NCBI GenBank assembly: GCA_035499415.1
Contig: DATJYV010000097.1
Span: 1-5,403 of the forward strand
Source of the DNA: DATJYV01 sp035499415
GTDB taxonomy: Bacteria > Bacteroidota > Ignavibacteria > UBA10030
Length of the DNA stretch: 5,403 nucleotides
Direction: 5' to 3'
A model generated the notes under the pieces. The model was not told where the DNA came from. It did no database searches and saw nothing but the letters and a program-made list of their open reading frames with translations. Of this stretch, positions 1 through 5,403 are shown piece by piece. Both the position numbers and the translations under genes were made by a program. Numbering within the stretch: position 1 is the first letter of the stretch; the number at the start of each line of letters is the position of its first letter.

Positions 1-739
1 TGGCCTTCTGCGAATCGCGCTCGACGAGAATGTCCGCGTTGATGTAGGCGCCTCCGGATTCGCGTTCTTTGAATTCCTGAATCTCGACGGCCGTGGAATA
101 GGGAATCTCGTCCTCAAACTGCTGAAAGATTTTCTCCCGAATCAGCTCAGCGACGAAGAATCTCTCGGGTTTGTCGCTGACGGTCTCCGCGGGATAAAAC
201 GCCGGGTGATTCGGAAGATATTGTCTGATGGCTTTGAGAAGCGAATCGAGGTTCTGGCCGCGAAGAGCAGAGATCGGGATTATTTCATCGAATATCTTCG
301 CCTGGGCGGCCTTTTCGATGAGCGGCAGCAGCGTGGGCTTCTGAACGTTGTCCACCTTATTCATGACGAGAAAGACCGGCCGTCCTCTCCGTCGTTCCAC
401 GATTTGCGTCCGCAATTCGGGGTCGAGCTCCGCCCCGCGCAAGACGTCCGTCATGGCAAGTGTCACATCCGCTTCACTGAGTGCAAGGCCCAGCTGCTTC
501 ATCATTTTCTCATGGAGAAGATATCTGGGCTGCAGGAAGCCCGGAGTGTCGATGAAGATGATTTGCGAATCGTCCGTGGTCAGTATGCCGGGGACGCGTT
601 GGCGGGTGGTTTGCGGCTTGCGGGCGACGATGGAAATCTTCTGCTGAAGAAGGGCGTTTAGTAAGGTCGATTTGCCGACGTTCGGCCCGCCGACGATCGC
701 CACATACCCCGCCTTGTATGCCGACCCGTTCTCAGGCAT
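1..739 (-). CDS. era: GTPase Era, ribosome maturation factor (partial, C-terminus beyond window)
   Basis: Era is a cytoplasmic GTPase that binds the 3' end of 16S rRNA through a KH domain and helps assemble the 30S subunit. The 246 visible residues show the full G domain: Walker A/G1 GGPNVGKST at 17-25, the Era-type G2 segment PQTTRQR at 42-48, G3 DTPG at 64-67, G4 NKVD at 127-130 and G5 SAL at 157-159. The KH region begins near residue 193 (ERFFVAELIREKIF), followed by IPYSTAVEI and ILVERDSQK. The window ends just before the expected GxxG loop. The family is about 300 aa, so roughly 50 residues are missing. The ATG start is well fixed: an in-frame TGA lies only one codon upstream. No clear Shine-Dalgarno is seen; the ATG follows the T tract of the terminator after glnB. 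Position 18 is Gly where many Era proteins have Arg (GRPNVGKS). The Era assignment is secure, distinguished from other TRAFAC GTPases by the C-terminal KH sequence. Confidence 0.96.
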   Translation of the reverse strand, partial: MPENGSAYKAGYVAIVGGPNVGKSTLLNALLQQKISIVARKPQTTRQRVPGILTTDDSQIIFIDTPGFLQPRYLLHEKMMKQLGLALSEADVTLAMTDVLRGAELDPELRTQIVERRRGRPVFLVMNKVDNVQKPTLLPLIEKAAQAKIFDEIIPISALRGQNLDSLLKAIRQYLPNHPAFYPAETVSDKPERFFVAELIREKIFQQFEDEIPYSTAVEIQEFKERESGGAYINADILVERDSQKA

Positions 740-744
740 GGCTC

Positions 745-789
745 AAAAAAACAAAACGGCGTACCGGATCACGATGGCCCGGTACGCCG
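745..789 (-). terminator. Rho-independent terminator after glnB
   Basis: A perfect 11-bp inverted repeat (CGGCGTACCGG at 757-767, its complement at 779-789) encloses an 11-base loop. Read on the minus strand, the GC-rich stem is followed at once by TTTTGTTTTTTT (756 down to 745), the classic intrinsic terminator layout. It begins 12 bases after the glnB stop codon. The plus-strand side lacks a comparable T run, so it acts on the minus strand. Unusually, the T tract ends only five bases before the era ATG, so any transcript running from glnB into era must read through it. Confidence 0.9.
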
Positions 790-801
790 CATTTCTTATG
801 G

Positions 802-1140
802 TCAAATCGCATCCTCGCCCGATTCATCCGTCCGTATCCGGACTACATCATCGACAGGAGAGATGAAAATCTTTCCGTCTCCCACCTGGCCCGTTTTGGC
901 CGTCTTCACGATCGTCGCAACGATCCGCTCCACGAGCGAATCCTTCGCGATGATCTCCAGCTTCACCTTCGGCAGGAAATCGATCTTGTACTCGGAGCCC
1001 CGGTAAAGCTCCGTGTGCCCCTTTTGCCTGCCGTATCCCTTGACTTCCGTCAGCGTCATTCCTTTGATGCCGATCTCCGAAAGCGCCTCCCGGACGTCGT
1101 CGAGTTTAAACGGTCGGATGATTGCTTCGATCTTCTTCAT
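802..1140 (-). CDS. glnB: Nitrogen regulatory protein PII
   Basis: PII proteins are small trimeric cytoplasmic sensors that bind ATP/ADP and 2-oxoglutarate and control nitrogen assimilation targets such as the ammonium transporter, glutamine synthetase adenylylation and NAGK. The 112-aa product has the standard family length and is close to the E. coli PII pattern: start MKKIEAIIRPFKLDDVREAL, T-loop about 37-55 with Gln39, Tyr46 and Tyr51 (the uridylylation site in proteobacteria), Lys58, the B-loop TGQVGDGKIF at 83-92, and the C-loop arginines 101 and 103. Asp54 favours GlnB over GlnK by the usual D54/N54 rule, though that rule was built on proteobacteria. The start is the ATG 51 bases downstream of the secA stop, without an obvious Shine-Dalgarno. 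No terminator is seen between secA and glnB, so cotranscription is likely; a strong terminator follows glnB. No amtB, glnA or glnD is visible nearby, so whether Tyr51 is modified is unknown. Confidence 0.96.
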   Translation of the reverse strand: MKKIEAIIRPFKLDDVREALSEIGIKGMTLTEVKGYGRQKGHTELYRGSEYKIDFLPKVKLEIIAKDSLVERIVATIVKTAKTGQVGDGKIFISPVDDVVRIRTDESGEDAI

Positions 1141-1191
1141 GTCGTTGATTTTGTGTGTGGACGATTCTGGGCCGCGACGGACTGTGTCCGG

Positions 1192-4100
1192 TCAGGCCCC
1201 GTGGCAATTCTTGTACTTTTTTCCGCTTCCGCACGGGCACGGGTCATTGCGCCCGACCTTTGCCCCGACGCGCACGGGCTGCGGCTTCGGCGCCTGGCCT
1301 GCCTGTCCCCTCTCAGTTTGTTTGTCTCCCGGAATCGGTTCGCGGTTCGCAGCGAAACCGGCTCCCGATGCCGAGTCGTGCGTGAGCGTGACGTTGAGCG
1401 GCCGCCGCATTCTTTGCGCGGGAAGCTGCTCCGGCCGTTCGGGATACAGCTTGTAGACCATGCCGAGCACGTCATCGGTGACCAGATCCATCAAATCCAT
1501 GAACATCTTGAACGCTTCCGTCTTGTACTCCACCAGCGGATCTTTCTGCCCGTAGCCGCGGAGGTGGATCCCTTCCTTCAGGTCGTCCATTTCGCGCAAA
1601 TGGTCCCGCCACTTTGTGTCGATGACCTGGAGCATCGCCATGCGTTCGAGCGTCGACATGAGTTCGGAGCCGATCTGCTCTTCCTTTCTGCGGTAGAATT
1701 CTTCCGCCTGACGGACGACCTCTTCGACCACTCCCTGCTCGCCGAGCGATTGGAAATTGTCCGCCGTGAGGCCCAGGTCCACGAGGAATTTTGCACGGAC
1801 TTCGTTCTTGAGCCCTTCGACATCTCCCTCCGAAAAGTACGCCTCGACAATTTTTTGGGCGCTGGCGCGCAGCATGTCACCGATATCGTCGCGCAGACGT
1901 TCGCCCAGCAGCGCATGACGCCGGCGCAGGTAGATCACCTCCCGCTGCTGGTTCATAACGTTGTCGTACTCGAGCAGCCGCTTGCGGATGCCGAAATTAT
2001 TCTCTTCCACCTTGCGCTGCGCCCGCTCGACGGAACGCGTGATCATGGGATGCTGAATGACTTCGCCCTCCTGAAGTCCCATCCGCTCCATGATGCGCGC
2101 AATCCTCTCGCTCCCGAATAACCGCATCAGGTCGTCCTCCAGCGAAAGATAGAACCGCGACGAACCCGGATCGCCCTGACGTCCGGCTCGTCCGCGGAGC
2201 TGACGGTCGATCCGCCGCGCCTCATGGCGCTCGGTTCCCACGATGTGGAGGCCGCCGAGGTCTTTGACTCCCGGACCGAGCTTGATGTCCGTGCCGCGCC
2301 CCGCCATGTTCGTGGAGATGGTCACCGACCCCGGCAGGCCCGCATGCGCAACGACCTCCGCCTCACGCTGGTGCTGTTTCGCGTTCAGGACGTTGTGCGG
2401 AATGCCTTTCCGCTTCAGCATCCGGCTAATCGTTTCGGAAACCTCAACGCTTGTCGTGCCGACAAGGACCGGACGCTTGATCTCGCGCATCTGCTCGATT
2501 TCGTTCAATACGGCGTTATACTTTTCCCGTTTTGTTTTATAGACATGGTCGTCATGGTCCGCACGAACCATCGGTTTGTTCGTCGGGACGACGACAACGT
2601 CGAGCTTGTAGATCTCAAAGAACTCCGCGGCCTCCGTCTCGGCTGTGCCGGTCATCCCCGCAATCTTCTTGTACATCCGGAAATAATTTTGGAGGGTGAT
2701 GGTCGCCAGCGTCTGCGTGTCGCGCTCGACCTTGACGCCCTCCTTTGCCTCGATCGCCTGGTGCAGTCCCTCCGAATACCGGCGACCCTGAAGCAGGCGG
2801 CCGGTGAACTCGTCGACGATCATCACCTTGCCGTCCTGGACGACGTATTCCACATCCTTGTCGTACAGCGCATAGGCCTTGAGGAGCTGGAGGATCGTGT
2901 GGATCCGGTCGTTGCGTTCCGCAAACAGCATATTCGCGGCGTCCTTCTTCCGTTGCTTCTCTTCGGCCGGAAGAGACGCGTCCCCCTCGATCATGCTCAG
3001 CTCGGTGCCGATATCGGGGATGACGAAGAGCTCCTTGTCGTGACCCGGGTACAATTGCGCCAGGGACTCGCGCCCCTTGTCCGTGAGGTCGATCAAGTGC
3101 GACTTTTCGTCGATGCTGAAGTACAGCGCGTCGTCGATCTCATGCATGCGGGCGGACTGGTCCTGCATGTATTCGCGCTCGGTCTTCTGCATGAGAGTCT
3201 TGTTCGCCGGGTCCGACAGCATCTTCATGAGCTTGTTGTTCTTGGGCAGACCGCGCTGGGCGCGGAGAATCTGGACGCCGGCCTCCTCGGTTCTTCCCTC
3301 GAGGAGATGCTGCTCCGCCTCCGCCGTGATTTGAGCGACGAGATTCTGCTGTGCCCGGACGAGCCGCTCGACGTACGGCTTCATCTCGTCGAACTTATGT
3401 TCCTCCGACTCGACGGGCCCGCTGATGATGAGAGGCGTTCGCGCTTCGTCGATGAGGACCGAGTCGACCTCGTCGACGATCGTGTAATTGTGCGGCCTCT
3501 GAACCATCTCGTCCGCATTGGCGACCATGTTGTCGCGGAGATAGTCGAACCCAAACTCGTTGTTCGTGCCATAGGTGATGTCTGCCGCGTACTGCGTGCG
3601 GCGCTGGTGGGGATCCATGCTCTGAAGAATGACACCGACACGCAACCCGAGGAATTCGTGCAAGCGCCCCATCCACTGGCTGTCCCGGAGCGCGAGGTAG
3701 TCATTCACCGTCACGATATGGACGCCGCGGCCGGTGAGCGCGTTCAGGTATGTCGGGAGCGTCGCGACAAGCGTTTTACCCTCGCCCGTCGCCATCTCGG
3801 CAATCTTTCCCTGGTGGAGGACGACTCCCCCCATAAGCTGGACATCGAACGGGACCATATCCCACTGAACCTTGTTGCCCGCGACTTCCCACGTCTGACC
3901 GAGCAGCCGCCGACACCCCTCCTTGACGACGGCGAACGCCTCGGGAAGAAGAGCGTCCAATTCGACGGCGATCCGCGCGTCGAGCTCCTTGTTCAGTTCA
4001 TCGACCTTTGCGTACAGCGCCTCACGCTCCTCATAGGTCGATTTCTGCTTTGCCTCCTCCTTCGACGCCGCTATCTCATCTTCGACCTCCTTCGTCGCTG

Positions 4101-4263
4101 CCCGTATGCGGCTTCTGAATTCATCCGTTTTCGCCCGCAGAGCTTCATCGGAGAGGTCTTTGAGTTTCTCAAATTCGGCGTTAATGAGTTTCACGAAGGG
4201 CAACAACGCCTTGACGTCCCGTTCGTTTTTCGAGCCGATGATCTTCTTAAAGAATTGCAGCAT
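1192..4263 (-). CDS. secA: Protein translocase subunit SecA (preprotein-driving ATPase)
   Basis: SecA is the motor ATPase that pushes unfolded preproteins through SecYEG at the inner membrane. The complete 1023-aa product shows the family layout: N-terminal helix, NBD1 with Walker A ATGEGKT at 158-164 and Walker B DEVD at 264-267, DEARTPLIISG at 272-282, the preprotein cross-linking domain, MTGTAETE at 537-544, NBD2 with TNMAGRGTDIKLG at 651-663 and arginine-finger motif QLRGRAGRQGD at 688-698, then the scaffold/helical wing region with WRDHLREMDDLKEGIHLRGY at 885-904. A Pro/Gln-rich linker leads to the zinc site CPCGSGKKYKNCH (Cys1009, Cys1011, Cys1020, His1021), which binds SecB or ribosomes in known SecA. 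It is about 120 aa longer than E. coli SecA. Most of the excess is an insertion of roughly 85 residues between DEARTPLIISG and the MTGT motif, as remembered for Bacteroidota SecA. The start fits the family N-terminus (LQFFKKIIGSKNERDVK). No Shine-Dalgarno is visible. Divergent from dacB, and probably cotranscribed with glnB. Confidence 0.98.
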   Translation of the reverse strand: MLQFFKKIIGSKNERDVKALLPFVKLINAEFEKLKDLSDEALRAKTDEFRSRIRAATKEVEDEIAASKEEAKQKSTYEEREALYAKVDELNKELDARIAVELDALLPEAFAVVKEGCRRLLGQTWEVAGNKVQWDMVPFDVQLMGGVVLHQGKIAEMATGEGKTLVATLPTYLNALTGRGVHIVTVNDYLALRDSQWMGRLHEFLGLRVGVILQSMDPHQRRTQYAADITYGTNNEFGFDYLRDNMVANADEMVQRPHNYTIVDEVDSVLIDEARTPLIISGPVESEEHKFDEMKPYVERLVRAQQNLVAQITAEAEQHLLEGRTEEAGVQILRAQRGLPKNNKLMKMLSDPANKTLMQKTEREYMQDQSARMHEIDDALYFSIDEKSHLIDLTDKGRESLAQLYPGHDKELFVIPDIGTELSMIEGDASLPAEEKQRKKDAANMLFAERNDRIHTILQLLKAYALYDKDVEYVVQDGKVMIVDEFTGRLLQGRRYSEGLHQAIEAKEGVKVERDTQTLATITLQNYFRMYKKIAGMTGTAETEAAEFFEIYKLDVVVVPTNKPMVRADHDDHVYKTKREKYNAVLNEIEQMREIKRPVLVGTTSVEVSETISRMLKRKGIPHNVLNAKQHQREAEVVAHAGLPGSVTISTNMAGRGTDIKLGPGVKDLGGLHIVGTERHEARRIDRQLRGRAGRQGDPGSSRFYLSLEDDLMRLFGSERIARIMERMGLQEGEVIQHPMITRSVERAQRKVEENNFGIRKRLLEYDNVMNQQREVIYLRRRHALLGERLRDDIGDMLRASAQKIVEAYFSEGDVEGLKNEVRAKFLVDLGLTADNFQSLGEQGVVEEVVRQAEEFYRRKEEQIGSELMSTLERMAMLQVIDTKWRDHLREMDDLKEGIHLRGYGQKDPLVEYKTEAFKMFMDLMDLVTDDVLGMVYKLYPERPEQLPAQRMRRPLNVTLTHDSASGAGFAANREPIPGDKQTERGQAGQAPKPQPVRVGAKVGRNDPCPCGSGKKYKNCHGA

Positions 4264-4297
4264 GGTTCTGTTCGAATGACGATTGTGCGTATCTGCA

Positions 4298-4320
4298 GGC
4301 CGGAAACCGTGGATTCCGCC
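4298..4320 (-). other. Possible hairpin in the secA leader
   Basis: On the minus strand, GGCGGAA can pair with TTCCGGCC through seven base pairs with one bulged G, around an eight-base loop. It lies 35-57 bases upstream of the secA ATG and would fall in the 5' leader of a secA transcript. There is no T tract, so it is not a terminator. The stem is short enough to be chance. Confidence 0.2.
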
Positions 4321-4355
4321 CCACCCTTGTCGCGATCAAATTCTCCCGGATGGAA

Positions 4356-4384
4356 AAGATACCGAAAATATGAGTCATATGAAA
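4356..4384 (-). promoter_or_regulatory. Weak candidate sigma-70-type promoter for secA
   Basis: On the minus strand TTTCAT (4384-4379) and TATCTT (4361-4356) are spaced by exactly 17 bases. They match the sigma-70 consensus at three of six and four of six positions. Transcription would start near 4349, giving a leader of about 85 bases. The same region also holds TATCTTTT, close to the Bacteroidota -7 motif TAnnTTTG (seven of eight), but without a convincing -33 element. For the divergent dacB only a -35-like TTGCAT at 4435-4440 was found, with no matching -10. The call rests on pattern and position only. Confidence 0.3.
4368..4380. promoter_or_regulatory. 13-bp palindrome in the divergent promoter region, possible operator
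   Basis: ATATGAGTCATAT is a perfect inverted repeat with 6-base arms around a single central base. It sits in the only divergent spacer of the window and overlaps the spacer and part of the -35 of the candidate secA promoter. Its size and symmetry suit a dimeric regulator, which could act on secA, dacB or both. No known regulator is recognised from the sequence. Confidence 0.35.
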
Positions 4385-4486
4385 CTGTCCCGCCAAAACG
4401 GCCGTCATCCCCGTCTCTCCCGCGCAGGTCCGTCTTGCATTTTCAGGCAAATCATTCCACATTGAAATGCCTTCCCGTCCAGCACG

Positions 4487-5403
4487 ATGAACCTTTACAA
4501 GAAATCGCTTCTCCTGGGGTTGGCCTGCCAGCTTGTTTTTGCGGGATGCGCGTCGTTTTTTGGAGAAGGCCCACCGTCTTCCCCCCTGCCACGACTCCGA
4601 TACGACATCGACGCTGTTCTCGCCGATTCGATTTTTTCCCCCATGCAACCGGCGGTGAAGATTGTATCGCTCAAGTCGGGCGAAACTCTCTACGACCTGC
4701 ACAGTCAGCTCCTTCTTCATCCCGCCTCCAATATGAAGCTTCTCACCTCGGCGACCGCCCTGGGTGTCCTGGGGCGGGATTTCCGCTTCAGGACCGATGT
4801 CCTCGTCGATTCCGGAGGAGCCGGAGAGCTTCGAAACATCTATCTTAAAGGTTTCGGGGATCCCGACCTGACGACAAAAGACCTGGATAGTCTTGCGGCG
4901 GAGGTGATGCGGTCGGGACTGTCGTCGGTCACGGGAAATGTCGTGGCAGACAATTCCTACTTCGACGACTTCTACTGGGGAAATGGATGGATGTGGGATG
5001 ATGAGCCGGATCCGGACGAGATGTTTATCAGCGCACTGTCTGTCAACAAAAATTGCGTTATCGTGACCGTGACGCCAGGGACAATGGCGGGGGATTCTCT
5101 GAAGGTTGCCATCGACCCGCCGACGTCGTACGTCACACTCCTGAACAATGGACGAACGGTGTCCGATAGCGTCCGCCAGCCGCTCCGCGTTTCACGATTG
5201 TTCAAGGAGCGGCTCAATACCATCACCGTGAACGGGGAAATGAAGAACGATTCGTCATCCGTTCTCCGGGAGGAGCTCAGCGTTTGGAGGCCGGAATTGT
5301 ACGCGGCACAGTTATTCAAGGAAGAACTTCAGAAGGCGGGAGTCGCGGTCGCGGGAAACGCCGTCGCGGGAGTCGTTCCGCCCAATGCGATACTCGAAGC
5401 CGA
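4487..5403 (+). CDS. dacB: D-alanyl-D-alanine carboxypeptidase/endopeptidase, PBP4 type (peptidase S13), putative lipoprotein (partial)
   Basis: Family S13 penicillin-binding proteins cleave D-Ala-D-Ala stem peptides and D-Ala-mDAP cross-links in periplasmic peptidoglycan. The 305 visible residues start with a short basic N-terminus (MNLYKKS), a hydrophobic stretch, and a lipobox-like VFAGC ending at Cys21, so the product is probably a lipoprotein. The catalytic SxxK motif is SNMK: nucleophile Ser81 and Lys84 within HPASNMKLLTSATAL. Family markers follow: LKGFGDPDLT at 120-129, DNSYFDD at 155-161, GWMWDDEPD at 167-175 and ISALSVNKNCVIVTVTPG at 181-198. The SxN and KTG motifs and the C-terminal part lie past the window edge, since the family runs to about 450-500 aa. 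The ATG is chosen because it gives the complete signal peptide; no Shine-Dalgarno precedes it. SVN at 185-187 belongs to the conserved ALSVNxN block and is not the catalytic SxN. The family call is firm; whether the enzyme is mainly a carboxypeptidase or an endopeptidase cannot be read from the sequence. Confidence 0.93.
   Translation, partial: MNLYKKSLLLGLACQLVFAGCASFFGEGPPSSPLPRLRYDIDAVLADSIFSPMQPAVKIVSLKSGETLYDLHSQLLLHPASNMKLLTSATALGVLGRDFRFRTDVLVDSGGAGELRNIYLKGFGDPDLTTKDLDSLAAEVMRSGLSSVTGNVVADNSYFDDFYWGNGWMWDDEPDPDEMFISALSVNKNCVIVTVTPGTMAGDSLKVAIDPPTSYVTLLNNGRTVSDSVRQPLRVSRLFKERLNTITVNGEMKNDSSSVLREELSVWRPELYAAQLFKEELQKAGVAVAGNAVAGVVPPNAILEA

Noticed and set aside
206..661. A 151-codon plus-strand open frame antisense to era
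   Set aside because: It lies wholly within the era coding region, whose G motifs fix the true strand and frame.
1176..1193. Hairpin GACGGAC/GTCCGGTC just after the secA stop as a terminator
   Set aside because: The stem is seven pairs with a bulge and no T tract follows on the minus strand, so it is not an intrinsic terminator. It might at most be a minor processing or stability element.
718..2121. A 467-codon plus-strand open frame across the terminator, glnB and the 3' part of secA
   Set aside because: It is antisense to two secure genes and crosses a terminator hairpin. Its composition is shadow-like and no family is recognised.
4283..4465. A 60-codon plus-strand frame in the divergent spacer
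   Set aside because: It has no Shine-Dalgarno, no recognisable motif and a random-looking composition, and it ends before dacB. Chance is the best explanation.
4247..4720. A 157-codon minus-strand open frame opposite the start of dacB and running to secA
   Set aside because: It is antisense to the dacB signal peptide and catalytic motif and shows no domain. Only its last 43 codons, in the secA leader, were kept as a low-interest finding.
2224..4848. An 874-codon plus-strand open frame running antisense to secA and into dacB
   Set aside because: It mirrors secA codon structure on the opposite strand, is rich in Arg, Leu, Asp and Val with no recognisable domain, and its end overlaps dacB in another frame. 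Long antisense frames are common in GC-rich genes.
4972..5319. A 115-codon minus-strand frame inside dacB
   Set aside because: It is antisense to conserved S13 family sequence and is a shadow frame.
1..5403. Mobile element, CRISPR array, tRNA/rRNA, phage or defence system
   Set aside because: No direct repeats, transposase or integrase motifs, RNA gene signatures or defence domains were seen. All coding space belongs to four known housekeeping families.

Overview
The window holds four protein genes and no sign of a mobile element, CRISPR array, RNA gene or novel multi-gene system. Three genes lie on the minus strand, in transcription order secA, glnB, era. One gene, a dacB-type penicillin-binding protein, lies on the plus strand and diverges from secA. 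Both end genes are cut by the window edges: era loses its C-terminal end at position 1, and dacB loses its C-terminal half at position 5403.

The likely source is a Gram-negative bacterium of the Bacteroidota/Ignavibacteriota/Chlorobi (FCB) type with fairly high GC (high fifties by eye). Three things point there. SecA is long (1023 aa) and carries an insertion after the DEARTPLIISG motif that resembles Bacteroidota-type SecA. The PBP4-like protein has a lipoprotein signal. None of the four start codons has a clear Shine-Dalgarno sequence. This placement is an inference from family memory, not from a search.

Layout. Positions 1-739 (minus) encode the GTPase Era, a 16S rRNA/30S maturation factor. 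Positions 745-789 form a strong intrinsic terminator on the minus strand, squeezed between glnB and era, with its T tract ending five bases before the era ATG. Positions 802-1140 (minus) encode a PII signalling protein with the uridylylation-type Tyr51. Positions 1192-4263 (minus) encode SecA, complete, with its C-terminal zinc site. Positions 4264-4486 are a 223-base divergent promoter region with a perfect 13-bp palindrome inside a weak candidate secA promoter. Positions 4487-5403 (plus) encode the N-terminal 305 residues of a D-Ala-D-Ala carboxypeptidase/endopeptidase of peptidase family S13.

Functionally these are housekeeping genes: protein export (SecA), nitrogen/energy sensing (PII), ribosome assembly (Era) and cell-wall trimming (DacB). 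secA and glnB are 51 bases apart with no terminator between them and are probably cotranscribed, with transcription ending after glnB. The least ordinary points are the terminator placed directly against the era start, the PII gene next to secA rather than amtB or glnA, and the palindrome in the divergent spacer.
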